From: Roseomonas sp.
GTDB lineage: Bacteria > Pseudomonadota > Alphaproteobacteria > Acetobacterales > Acetobacteraceae
DNA: 64,000 nt
Reading direction: 5' to 3'
Assembly: GCA_020249925.1 (NCBI GenBank)
Contig: JADCER010000003.1
Location: 124,001-188,000 of the forward strand
A program made the position numbers and the translations under genes. Below are positions 40,469 to 50,900 of this stretch, piece after piece (within the stretch, counting starts at the first letter, position 1; every line of letters starts with the position of its first letter). The notes beneath the pieces were generated by a model, which saw only the letters and a program-made list of their open reading frames with translations, had not been told where the DNA came from and did not search any database.

Positions 40469-43400
40469 TCATGGCGTGCGACGCGCTGTTCCTGCCCGCG
40501 GCAGCACTTCCGCCCGCAGCGCCAGCCGCCCATGGATTTCATCCAGCTTCAAGCCCTGGCGCAGCACGGGCAGGCAGGCCAGATGATCATACTGCCCTTT
40601 CGAACGCCCAGCTTCGAAATCCAGGAACAACCCAGTCAGCGCCGCATTGTTGAAGGCATGCCGATTGCCATCATCCAGATAACTCTCGGACCAGGTGCCT
40701 TCAGACAACAACAGCCCATGCGCTTCCAGTTCCAGGTGGAAGTAGCGCACACGCCTGCACCAGATTTCCTGGATGATGCCGCTGCCATTCACGAGATGCT
40801 TCGCCGGGATCAGATGGCCATCAATTTCCATCGCGTGATCCGGGCTGACCCGCAAATCACGCGCCGGCATGCCGGGCGCAATCGCACCAGCCTTGATCAG
40901 GATGGGCGCCGTTTTCGCCGCCATCACCGCATTGCGCGGGACGGCAACATCCATGAAGCCAACCCAGCGCAGCGCCTCGAACCCCGCCTGACGATTGCGC
41001 ATGGCCAGTACCATATCGCCGGCGCGAAGGTTTTCGACCTCAACCTCGCCAGCGGGCGTGACAATCCGCGTGCCTTTCGCAAAGCACACCACCTGTTCCC
41101 AACCCTGCGCCCAGATAGTGTCAGCATCATCCTGATAGAGTGAGAAACCGCCGCTTGCGCTGAGATATGACCAATTTGACCCAAGATCGAGTGTATCATT
41201 CCCGAGCCCGCCAATCAGCGTGTCATTGCCGCTTTCGTTGCCGCTGCGCAGAAACCTCTCATTCCCAGCGCCGAAATCCAGCCAGTCATTGCCGCCGCCG
41301 CCAGAGATAACATCTACGCCATCACCGCCCAGGAGCGTGTCATCGCCAGCACGGCCATCAAGCGTGTCATTATGCTCATCACCATGGATCGCTTCGCTAT
41401 TGGCAGACCCAAGCAGGCTGTCATTATCTGAACCGCCATAGAGTTCTTGTGCATTGCCGCCACCCGCGAAGAGCGTATCATTGCCCTCATTACCCATAAG
41501 GGTCTGGTTCGCGCCCGAACCGGCAAACAGACTGTCATTACCAGCACCACCAAGAAGGCTTTGATCGTCCGCCGCCCCCCCACGCAGCGTATCTTCGCCA
41601 CCAGCGCCAAGGAATGTGACGTAACCGCCATCAATATCCCCGCCTACCAGGCTATCGGCGTGGCCACTGCCAAGGATGTTTTCAAACCCCGCCAGCGTGT
41701 CATTGCCATCCGCGCCGGAACTTGTTCCTGCGGCGAGGTCAACCGTAACGCTGCCGGTCGCGTTCGCGTAACTGGCATAGTCATCATCACCATCACCGCC
41801 AAGCAATTCGTCGTCATTGGCGCCGCCATCCAGCGTATCGTTGCCGCTGCCGCCCGAAAGGCTGTCATTGCCTTGGCCACCCTGCAGGCTATTACCAAGG
41901 CTATCGCCCAAAATACTGTCTGCAAAATTGCCGCCTAGGATGTTTTCGATGCCCGTCAGGCTATCAACGCCATCCGCACCGCTGCTGCTGCGATTGAGAA
42001 GATCAACCGTGACACCCTCAGTGGCATTGGCATAACTTGCCAAGTCAGTATCGGCATCACCCACCAGCGTGTCATCACCGGCGCCACCGCTCAGCGTATC
42101 ATTGCCGCTCCCGCCATGCAGTATATTGGCAATGCTATCAGCCAGCAGGCTGTCATTGCCAGAAGCACCAAGGATGTTTTCAATCCCCGACAATGTGTCA
42201 TTGCCGGAACCGCCCGTTGCACGATTGGCAACAAGGTCAATCGTGAAGCCGCCACTGGCATCGCTGTAATTGGCCCAATCATTACCCTCGCCGCCCAGCA
42301 ATGAATCATTGCCGCGCCCGCCGGCAAGACTGTCATCACCAAGGCCTGCATTGATGCTGTCATCACCATCGCTGCCCGCCAGACTATCCGCACCACCCAA
42401 ACCGAAAACAAAATCATTGCCAGTGAGCAGATCAATCGTATCCGCACCTTCAGTGCCCCAAACTGTATCATTACCCTGGGTCGGTACGACAAGGCTTGAT
42501 GCGATGATGGCCGTGGCGCCGTTATTGGTGAAGGTAACGAAGCCGCCGCTTATGGTTTCACTTGACCATCCTGAATCGACAAAGGAAAACCGGTCATCGC
42601 CGCTGTCGAATACGGTCAAGGTATCGCTATCAGAAAGACTGATGATCCGCTGTCTGCTCAATTCCAGCAGATTGCCACCACCGGCCAGGTCAATCGCTTC
42701 AATGCCTGTCGCATTGCTCAATTCGGCAATGGTCAGCGTGTCATTGCCGCTGCCCTGCAAGGAAAGCGTGTCATTGCCCGATGTGTCGTTTATGGTCCAA
42801 TTGCCGGAAGGGCCGATCACATAGAAATCATTTCCGGAACTGCCAAACAGGCTGTCATTGCCATTGCCACTTTCAAGCCGGTCATTCCCCGCGCCGGCAT
42901 CAAAGATATTGGCAAGCGAACTCCCGATCAGGGTGTCATCACCAATACCGGCGCGGATATTCTGAATGGCGTCGAGCGTATCATTGCCTTCAGCGCCTGT
43001 TGCCCTTCCTGTAACAAGATTGACGGATACGGCGCCCGAAGCTGCGCCATAAAAGACCCAATCAAACTCGGGGCCGGGATTGCCGCCACTCAGGATCGAA
43101 TCATCACCCAGGCCACCAGCGAGCGATTCAGCAACGCTCGAGCTGGTGCCGATCAAGGTATCATTGCCGCCGGCGCCCACCAGCGTATTGCGGCCGCCAG
43201 CCGCAGTCAGAATATTGGCCTCATCATTGCCGATCAGATGATCAGCGTTGGCAGAATTACTGAGCAAGTGTTCGACACCGCTGAGTGCATCGGTTCCCTC
43301 GCCAAAGGCTGTGCCAGCGCCAAGATCTACCGTTACCGTATTGGAAAAACCGACCCAATCGGCACTGCCCGCACCGCCAAGCAGCGAATCATCGCCCGTA

Positions 43401-45619
43401 CCACCGCGTAAGGTGTCATCATCATTCCCGCCGAACAGCGAGTCATTGCCATTGCCGCCGCTGAGCGAGTCATTCCCGGCATCACCTGCAAGCGCGTCAT
43501 TGCCATTGGCGCCGTCCAGGGTACTGGCCGTGGTGCCGCCAAGCAGGCTATCTGCGCTGTTTCCAGCGAGCAGATGTTCGATGCCGGAAAATCGGTCACC
43601 ATCCGCAGCGCCACTTGCCGTACCGTTGAGAAGATCAACCGTAAACGCGCCGGTCGCATCGGCATAGAAGGCCCAATCGGCACTTCCATCGCCGCCCCAG
43701 AGGGAATCACTGCCCAGGCCGCCGATCAGTGTGTCATTGGCACTGCCGCCGTTCAGCGTATCATCGCCATTGCCGCCCGCGAGGGAATCGATACCATCAC
43801 CCCCTTCAAGCCAATCATTGCCGAGATCGCCATCAAGGATATTGGCGTCGGTGCTGCCGCCCAATGTGTCATCGCCAATGCCACCGCGCGCATTTTGAAT
43901 GTCGGTTAGTGTGTCATTGCCATCAGCACCGATGGCGCGGCCCAATCCCAGATTGACGGAAACCGAACCGGTTGCCGCACCATAAAAAATCCAGTTATTG
44001 CCACTACCACCACCGATGCTGTCATCGCCGAGACCGCCGGCAATGGAGTCATCACTGCCAAGGCCGGAAAGAGTATCATTGCCGGCCCCGCCGGAAATCG
44101 TATCAAGACCGTTTTGGCCATCAATGAAATTATCCTGATCATCACCCCGCAGGCTATCGGCGCTGTTGCTGCCGATGATGTTTTCAATGCCAAGAAGGCT
44201 ATCCGCGCCATCCGCGCCGGAGCTGCTGCGCTGTTCAAGATCAACCGTGACAGCGCCAGCCGCATTCAAATAGTTTGCGGTGTCAGAACCGTCATCGCCC
44301 ACCAAGGTATCATTGCCAAGGCCGCCAATGAGCTCATTGGCAAGACTATCGCCCAAGATGCAGTCACTGCCGTTTCCGGCGAGAATGTTTTCGATGCCGG
44401 AGAGCAGATCATTACCGGCGGCACCGCTGGCCGTGCCAGCCAGAAGATTGATCGTAACCGCGCCAGTCGCATCTGAGTAATTTGCCCAATCGGCGCTACC
44501 AGCCCCGCCGTTGAGCACATCATCACCAAGCCCACCGATCAGCGAGTCATTCTCGGTGCCACCATCCAGCGAATCATCACCATTGCCGCCGATCAGCGTA
44601 TCAATCGCGGCACCACCGGCCAGCGAATCATTGTCCAGCCCGCCGTTCAGCGTATCATTTGCCGCGCCGCCATCCAGCGTATCATTACCATTGCCACCCG
44701 CGAGCGAATCTGCCGCGTCGCCGCCTTCCAGCCAGTCATTGCCTGCGCCGCCATTCTGGGTATTGGCAAGCGTATTGCCGATCAGGGTGTCATCAAAATT
44801 TCCGCCGAGGATATTTTCAAGATCATTGCCAAGGACATCATTGCCGTCAGCACCGGTGGCGCTGCCCGCCAGCAAATTGACCGAAACCGAACCACTCGCG
44901 GCAGCATAAGATATCCAATCGTCGAAGCTACCACCCAGCAAAGTATCATCACCAAGGCCGCCGCTAATTGAATCCGCGCCACTGCCAGCATTAATGTAAT
45001 CGTTGCCAGCAAAGCCGAACATCGTATCGGCGCCGTTGATGCCGTGCAGAGTGTTGTTCTGATCGCTGCCAAACAAGCTATCTGTGCCACCAGAGCCATT
45101 GACATTTTCAATCGCAACCAGGCTATCCCCGCCGGGACCGATGCCGAGAGTAAAATCAATGACAAGGTTAACGTCTGAATAGACGACCCAGTCGCTGCCG
45201 GCGCCGCCAATCAGCGTGTCAGCGCCGGCGCCGCCATTCAGCTGATCATCGCCATTGCCTCCATCCAGGATATTGGCATTGCCATCGCCACCAAGATTGT
45301 CATTGCCGTTGCCGCCGAGGACATTTTCAATCCCCACCAGGCTGTCAGCACCATCCGCACCGCTGCTAGCGCCCGTGAAAAGATTGACAGCGATGCTGCC
45401 GGGGGCATCGCCATAACTGGCCCAATCATTATTGGCTCCGCCGACCAACGTGTCATTGCCAAGGCCGCCATTCAGCGTGTCATTGCCCACGCCGCCATCA
45501 ATTGAATCATTGCCGGCAAGCCCATTGATGCTGTCATTGCCGGTATTCACATCATCCGGAAAGCCGCTTCCAGGCCATGTATCATTACCGCTTGTCAGGT
45601 CCCGGTTGACGTCACTCAT
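40469..45619 (-). CDS. Giant RTX calcium-binding protein with C-terminal Hint domain
   Basis: 1716 residues from the ATG at 45619 (GAGGAAAG upstream); extra codons to 45691 lack family sequence. After a short leader (MSDVNRDLTSGNDTWPG), nearly the whole protein consists of RTX nonapeptide repeats (GGxGxDxLx; GNDTL, GNDSL and similar units), which wrap calcium in a beta-roll. A low-repeat break lies at about 950-1080. The C-terminus from Cys1512 (CFAKGTRIV) is a Hint_2 (Hedgehog/Intein) autoprocessing domain with a conserved SPDHAM block. No N-terminal Sec signal; export through a type I system is typical for RTX proteins, but no such genes are in view. Very acidic and Asn-rich. Paralog of the next gene. 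Confidence 0.92.
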   Translation of the reverse strand: MSDVNRDLTSGNDTWPGSGFPDDVNTGNDSINGLAGNDSIDGGVGNDTLNGGLGNDTLVGGANNDWASYGDAPGSIAVNLFTGASSGADGADSLVGIENVLGGNGNDNLGGDGNANILDGGNGDDQLNGGAGADTLIGGAGSDWVVYSDVNLVIDFTLGIGPGGDSLVAIENVNGSGGTDSLFGSDQNNTLHGINGADTMFGFAGNDYINAGSGADSISGGLGDDTLLGGSFDDWISYAAASGSVSVNLLAGSATGADGNDVLGNDLENILGGNFDDTLIGNTLANTQNGGAGNDWLEGGDAADSLAGGNGNDTLDGGAANDTLNGGLDNDSLAGGAAIDTLIGGNGDDSLDGGTENDSLIGGLGDDVLNGGAGSADWANYSDATGAVTINLLAGTASGAAGNDLLSGIENILAGNGSDCILGDSLANELIGGLGNDTLVGDDGSDTANYLNAAGAVTVDLEQRSSSGADGADSLLGIENIIGSNSADSLRGDDQDNFIDGQNGLDTISGGAGNDTLSGLGSDDSIAGGLGDDSIGGGSGNNWIFYGAATGSVSVNLGLGRAIGADGNDTLTDIQNARGGIGDDTLGGSTDANILDGDLGNDWLEGGDGIDSLAGGNGDDTLNGGSANDTLIGGLGSDSLWGGDGSADWAFYADATGAFTVDLLNGTASGAADGDRFSGIEHLLAGNSADSLLGGTTASTLDGANGNDALAGDAGNDSLSGGNGNDSLFGGNDDDTLRGGTGDDSLLGGAGSADWVGFSNTVTVDLGAGTAFGEGTDALSGVEHLLSNSANADHLIGNDEANILTAAGGRNTLVGAGGNDTLIGTSSSVAESLAGGLGDDSILSGGNPGPEFDWVFYGAASGAVSVNLVTGRATGAEGNDTLDAIQNIRAGIGDDTLIGSSLANIFDAGAGNDRLESGNGNDSLFGSSGNDFYVIGPSGNWTINDTSGNDTLSLQGSGNDTLTIAELSNATGIEAIDLAGGGNLLELSRQRIISLSDSDTLTVFDSGDDRFSFVDSGWSSETISGGFVTFTNNGATAIIASSLVVPTQGNDTVWGTEGADTIDLLTGNDFVFGLGGADSLAGSDGDDSINAGLGDDSLAGGRGNDSLLGGEGNDWANYSDASGGFTIDLVANRATGGSGNDTLSGIENILGASGNDSLLADSIANILHGGSGNDTLSGGAGDDTLVGDADTDLASYANATEGVTVDLLNRSSSGADGVDSLTGIENILGGNFADSILGDSLGNSLQGGQGNDSLSGGSGNDTLDGGANDDELLGGDGDDDYASYANATGSVTVDLAAGTSSGADGNDTLAGFENILGSGHADSLVGGDIDGGYVTFLGAGGEDTLRGGAADDQSLLGGAGNDSLFAGSGANQTLMGNEGNDTLFAGGGNAQELYGGSDNDSLLGSANSEAIHGDEHNDTLDGRAGDDTLLGGDGVDVISGGGGNDWLDFGAGNERFLRSGNESGNDTLIGGLGNDTLDLGSNWSYLSASGGFSLYQDDADTIWAQGWEQVVCFAKGTRIVTPAGEVEVENLRAGDMVLAMRNRQAGFEALRWVGFMDVAVPRNAVMAAKTAPILIKAGAIAPGMPARDLRVSPDHAMEIDGHLIPAKHLVNGSGIIQEIWCRRVRYFHLELEAHGLLLSEGTWSESYLDDGNRHAFNNAALTGLFLDFEAGRSKGQYDHLACLPVLRQGLKLDEIHGRLALRAEVLPRAGTARRTP

Positions 45620-45725
45620 TGCAATGCTTTCCTCGCCGGGGGCTTGAACGGAGCGCCCAAAACCAACCCAGTAACGCCCCGAACGCCCCACTTACAGCAA
45701 GGTTGGATGAGACGAGGCCGCGATC

Positions 45726-45762
45726 ATGCATTGAAAGTTTTGCGAAAGGCTTAAGCAGCGCT
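45726..45762 (-). promoter_or_regulatory. Shared upstream element of RTX genes, copy 1
   Basis: About 37 bases beginning ATGCATTGAAAG and including AAGGCTTAAGC and GCGCT that recur at 47735-47771. Each copy lies 107 bases before the start of its RTX gene. A conserved control region is the simplest reading. Confidence 0.5.
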
Positions 45763-45909
45763 CGGTAAAGTGCATCAGATCTTCAACAAAAAACCAGAAG
45801 ATGCTGCTGTACGCCGCTTGGTTTCCTCAGTGGGTTTTTCAATAGGGAAAAAACGCAAGAGCAGTTCAAATGGCTTGCGATACCTGCGGCATTGAGCAGT
45901 GGCCAAACC

Positions 45910-47628
45910 TTATCCGACTGTCCGCAGCAGCGCCCCTGCCCGTAGCGCAATCCGCCCATGTATTTCATCAAGCTTTAACCCCTGCCGCAGCACAGGCAGG
46001 CAGGCCAGATGGTCATATTGCCCTTTTGACCGCCCAGCTTCGAAATCCAGGAACAACCCGGTCAGCGCCGCATTGTTGAAGGCATGGCGATTGCCATCAT
46101 CCAGATAACTCTCAGACCATGTGCCTTCTGACAGCAACAGCCCATGCGCTTCCAGTTCCAGATGGAAGTAGCGCACGCGCTTGCACCAGATTTCCTGGAT
46201 GATGCTGCTGCCATTCACGAGATGCTTCGCCGGGATCAGATGGCCATTAATTTCCATCGCGTGATCCGGGCTGACCCGCAAATCACGCGCCGGCATGCCA
46301 GGGGCGATGGCGCCTGCCTTGATCAGAATGGGCGCGGTCTTCGCCGCCATCACCGCATTGCGCAGCACGGCGATATCCATGAAGCCAACCCAGCGCAGCG
46401 CCTCGAACCCCGCCTGACCATTGCGCATGGCGAGCACCATGTCACCGGCGCGGAGGTTTTCGACCTCAATCTCGCCGCCGGGGGTGACAATCCGCGTGCC
46501 TTTCGCAAAGCACACCACCTGTTCCCAACCCTGCGCCCAGATAGTGTCAGCATCATCCTGATAGAGTGAGAAACCGCCGCTTGCGCTGAGATATGACCAG
46601 TTCGACCCGAGATCGAGCGTATCATTCCCAAGCCCGCCAATCAGCGTGTCATTGCCGCTTTCGTTGCCGCTGCGCAGAAACCTCTCATTCCCGGCGCCGA
46701 AATCCAGCCAGTCATCGCCGCCGCCGCCGGCCATTGTATCTTCGCCATTGCCGCCGAGCAGCGTATTGGCTGCTGCATTACCCACTATGTTGTCATCGAA
46801 ATTAGACCCGATCAGCCCTTCGATGTCATACAGAAAACTTAGATCATCACCGATGAGAACGCCTTCTTGGTCATCAAAAGAAGCAACAATGCCGGCGGTT
46901 GCAAAGCCATAATCAGCGAAGTCCATGCCATCATCGCCACGGATAGCATCCGCGCCGCCGCCGCCACTCAGCGTATCATTATCAGCACCGCCAATGATTT
47001 GATCTGCTGCGCTCGAGCCCTGTAAGCTATCATTGCCGTCCTCGCCCCGTAATTCGAAGTTTTCACTCCGCGAAATCAGCGTATCATTGCCGCCCCCGCC
47101 CAAAATGAAATTTCCGCCGACAGTACCCCCCACAAGGCTATCGTCGCCGGCACCACCAAAAAGATAAGGTTGAAAAGCATTACCAACCAGCGTGTCATTG
47201 CCATCATCACCATATAAGCGCTGAAACGATGCGCTACCGCCGACCATACTATCGGCACCGTCACTGCCGTACAGGAATTGTATTCCGTTATTGGCAATCA
47301 ATGTATCGGCGAAGTTACTGCCAAGGACGTTTTCGATGCCCGCCAGGCTGTCATTGCCATCCACGCCGGCGCTTCTGCCTGTAGCAAGATTGACCGTGAC
47401 GCCGTCGATGGCATTGGCGTAACTCGCCCAATCATTACTGCCACCACCACCATCAAGCGTGTCGTCATCTGCACCGCCATCCAGCGTGTCATTGCCCCCG
47501 CCGCCAGCAATGCTGTCATTGCCGGCAAGCCCATTGATGCTGTCATTGCCGGTATTGACATTATCCGGAAAGCCGCTTCCCGGCCATGTATCGTTGCCAC
47601 TGGTCAGGTCCCGGTTGATGCCACTCAT
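45910..47628 (-). CDS. Shorter RTX protein with C-terminal Hint domain
   Basis: 572 residues from the ATG at 47628. Same leader as the large paralog (MSGINRDLTSGNDTWPG), about 300 residues of RTX repeats interrupted by less regular segments (VTVNLATGRSAG..., AGIVASFDDQEGVLIGDD), and from Cys373 a Hint_2 domain almost identical in protein and DNA to that of the large paralog. From VVCFAKGTRIV to the end only scattered substitutions are seen. It is probably secreted and cut by its own Hint domain. It stands 290 bases upstream of the large paralog in the same direction, each with its own upstream element. Confidence 0.9.
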   Translation of the reverse strand: MSGINRDLTSGNDTWPGSGFPDNVNTGNDSINGLAGNDSIAGGGGNDTLDGGADDDTLDGGGGSNDWASYANAIDGVTVNLATGRSAGVDGNDSLAGIENVLGSNFADTLIANNGIQFLYGSDGADSMVGGSASFQRLYGDDGNDTLVGNAFQPYLFGGAGDDSLVGGTVGGNFILGGGGNDTLISRSENFELRGEDGNDSLQGSSAADQIIGGADNDTLSGGGGADAIRGDDGMDFADYGFATAGIVASFDDQEGVLIGDDLSFLYDIEGLIGSNFDDNIVGNAAANTLLGGNGEDTMAGGGGDDWLDFGAGNERFLRSGNESGNDTLIGGLGNDTLDLGSNWSYLSASGGFSLYQDDADTIWAQGWEQVVCFAKGTRIVTPGGEIEVENLRAGDMVLAMRNGQAGFEALRWVGFMDIAVLRNAVMAAKTAPILIKAGAIAPGMPARDLRVSPDHAMEINGHLIPAKHLVNGSSIIQEIWCKRVRYFHLELEAHGLLLSEGTWSESYLDDGNRHAFNNAALTGLFLDFEAGRSKGQYDHLACLPVLRQGLKLDEIHGRIALRAGALLRTVG

Positions 47629-47966
47629 TGCAATGCTTCCTTTGGCTTGCGCTTCAGCAAGCCATCCCAAATCACCGAAGCCCTGCCGCAAGAATCCGCG
47701 CCAAGGCGGGGTTGGGCAGGGCCATCAAGGCAAGATGCATTGAAAGACTTACGGAAGGCTTAAGCTGCGCTTTTTGAGCCGCATAAGATTCTTGTAATTG
47801 AATAAAGTAGGCGGTTGCACTGCGCGTTGCCTGATATCGCCGATTTTCATTCGGAAAAAAATGAAGTGGATTTGACGTTTTGCGGAACCCTAAAGGCTCG
47901 ACCTATGCGGTGCCACTCTGCTGCGCAGGTAACTTCCTGTTAGGGAATCTGAAGAATGGGTGAAGC
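47629..47966. other. Control region between tamB and the RTX gene
   Basis: About 340 bases without a gene, noticeably richer in A/T than the surroundings. It holds the second RTX upstream element (47735-47771) and A/T stretches near 47790-47880 suitable for a promoter reading leftwards. A plus-strand TTGACG at about 47871 would point into tamB antisense and is not called. Confidence 0.5.
47735..47771 (-). promoter_or_regulatory. Shared upstream element of RTX genes, copy 2
   Basis: Matches 45726-45762 in most positions, including ATGCATTGAAAG, the GGCTTAAGC block and GCGC at its end. Located 107 bases before the shorter RTX gene. Confidence 0.5.
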
Positions 47967-50900
47967 TCAATATTCAATCTCAAACCCAATCCCAACCCGA
48001 TCCCCCGCCAGGCTATTGCCGCCACTTTCCGCTTCCAGCCTCAGCCTTGGCGTCAGATCTATCTGCACGCCCACACGCGGCGGCCCGCCATCCGCACTTT
48101 GTTTCACCCCAACAAAAACCCCATCCGCCACATAGCGCCCGGTTTCCAAGGTGGCACCCGGTTCCTGGCCGGCGCGTTGCTCGCCCTCCTTCTCCTGACC
48201 GATGGAAAGCCGGTCCAGTGCCAAGGTGCGGCGGATGCGTTCCATCAGCCCGCCTGGGCCCGGCAAAGGCCGACCTGTCGCACCAGAAAGCGCTTCGGCC
48301 AATTGCAACATCTGGAAGGGCGAAAGCTCTCCGCCACGCCGGCCGAATAGCAGCCGCGCCAGCACCTCATCCGCCGGCAATTCGGGGTTGGAGGTGAAGC
48401 TGATTTTCGGATCACGCGCCGGGCCTTCCACTGCGACATTCACCTCCACCTCCGCCGCGCGAGAGGTCGCGAGCACGTCGAGGTTGGGCATCACCCCGCC
48501 GGCATCGAAACTGATATTGGCGCGGCGCAGCTCAAGCCGCCGATCCAGCACCACAAGGGTTCCGCGCCGCAGCATGAAACCGCCTTCCAGCATCGGCGCC
48601 GCAAGCGTGCCGCCTACGCGAATCTCACCGCCCAGCTCCGCATCCAAACCACGGCCACGCAGAAAAATCGCGCGCGGCGCTTCGATGGTCAGATCAAGCG
48701 CGATGGGCGGCAGAGAGGCACCTTTGCCATCATCGCGCGCTGAAGTGGCCAAAGGCGCAACACCGGGTGGGCGTTGGCCGCGTTCGCGCACGCCAGGCAG
48801 GGTTTGGATGGAAGGCGGCAGCCTGTCTGGAATGCGCAGCTCCGCACGCCGCACCAGAAGCTTGCCGTCAATGCGGCTTTGCCCCAAAGCCTCACCGGCG
48901 AAGCGCAAGGTGCCATCCAGGGTGGCATTGCCCAGATCGGAATTGATCGGCCGCGCGGCATCGGCCCTGAGGCTAAAGTCAAAAGGCAGGCGCGGCTTGC
49001 CAAGATCAATCATGCCGGAACCGCTCAGGCTGCCACCGCCCGCGGTGCGCGCGGCAAAGCGGGTCAGGTTGAAGCGCCGATCTTCTGCGGTGATGGCGGC
49101 GGAGATGTCATTCAACGTCACGCCCTGCTGCAAATCCCGAAAACTGCCATTGGCGATATTGGCTTCCCCGCCCAGGCGCGGCGCGGCCAGGCTGCCTTCC
49201 AGCCGCAGATTGAGATTGGCCGTGCCTGTCACGCGCTGCGCCCCGGCGGCAAGCAAAGGCTGCACCAGGCTGCCCAATTCAAGCCGCCCGGTGATGCTGC
49301 CGGAAAGCGGAGCTTCGGGCTTAAGGCCCGCCACCCGCGCTGTCGCCGCCAGCCGCACGACATTGCCACCATTCAGCGCGGCGCGCGCTTCCGCGCCTTC
49401 CGCCGTGCCATTGGCCGAGACAGAAAGGCGCAAGGGCGGCACACCGCGCGCGGCCGGCATGGCGCTGGTGATGGCGGGGCTTTCCAATTTAAGGTCAATG
49501 CGCGGCGCTTCCGGCGTGCCATTGATGCGCGCCTCCCCGGTCAGCGTGCCGGCCAGTTTTGCTTCGGGTGCCAACAGCGCGGCGAAGGGCGCGATGGGCA
49601 GCGCGGCCAGTCTTGCCGTCAGCGCCATTTCGGCCGCGCTCCAAAAACCTTCCAGCCTAAGCCTGCCGCCGCGATTGCTGGTGATGATGCTTTCCGCCAG
49701 CGTAATGCGCCCATCCGGCGCGATTTCAATACGCGCAGGCGCGGTAAGCTTCACCTGATCCGCGGCGTAAATGAGTTCCAGGGCTTCGATGCTCAACACG
49801 CGGGCCTCACCCTGGCGGGCAAGGGTCGCCGCACCCGAAAGCCGCGCTTCGCCCTGCCGTGCAGAGAATTGCGCGCGCGCTTCATCCAGCCCGCCATCAA
49901 GTTCCAACGCAACCGTAGCTGCGCGCCCATCCCAGGTCACTTCCGGCGCCGTCAGCTTCAGCGTGACCTGCTGCGCGCCATCCGCATCGCGCCCTTCAGC
50001 TTCCAGCGCAAGGCTGCCCGTGAGGCGATGGCCGAAGATATCGCCAAAGGGCGCCAGATCGGGAATGGCCAGAGATAGCGCGCCGGCAAAAAGCGGCTTT
50101 TGCACATCAAGCAAACCGCTGGCGGCAAGCCGCGCCGCGCCGAAGGTAGCGTCAAGCTGATTGAGGCGGAGCGCACGCCCTTCCGGCACGCCGGAAAGCG
50201 TGAGCGTGAGCGGCAGCCCGGCATAGCGCGCTTCAAGCCGCGCTTCCGCGCGCGGGCGTGAGAGCGGCGTTTCGAGCTTGAGATCAAGGCTTGGCGCAGC
50301 AAGCACTTCAGTGCCGCGCGTAATGGCCTCGCCGCGCGCTTGCAGGGTGATGGAAGGATCATCCCGCGCGCCCTGCACATGCCCCTCAGCGGTCAAGGCG
50401 CCGGCAAGCTCGGGCACAATCCGCGCAAGATCAGCCATGCGCAAACCGAAGCGCAGATCAAGCCTTTCGCCGATATCGCCCGATGCGGTCAATTCATTGC
50501 CATCGCCCGTCAGCACCAGGCGTTCAATCTGCGTCGGCGCGCGCGCTTGCAGTTCAAGCCGTGGTTTCGCGCCCAGCGCCGCGCCAAGGGCGGCGATGCT
50601 ACTGGAAAAACCTGTCATCTCCGCATCCAGCGCGACATGTGGCGCCAGCACCTTGCCATCCAGCCGAAACCGCGCGCTCGCCGCCTCCCAGGCAAGCTCC
50701 TCCGGCACATAGGCGGCGAGTATGGCGCTTGCACCAAGCGTGATTGTGCCTTGCAGCGCGGCTTCCTCTCGCTTGGGATCAAGCCTGCCAGCAAGCGTCA
50801 CTTCGCCAAGCGGCGCCTTGGCTGTTGCGCTGCGCAGATGGAGCACGCCCGCGCGATCACGCGCAGCATCCAAGGTAAAATCCAGGCGGGCCAGCGCTTC

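Noticed and set aside
40500-45600. Regularly spaced DNA repeats over 5 kb that could suggest a CRISPR or satellite array
   Set aside because: The periodicity is that of the RTX nonapeptide codons in one continuous reading frame; repeats vary at codon third positions and there are no spacers.
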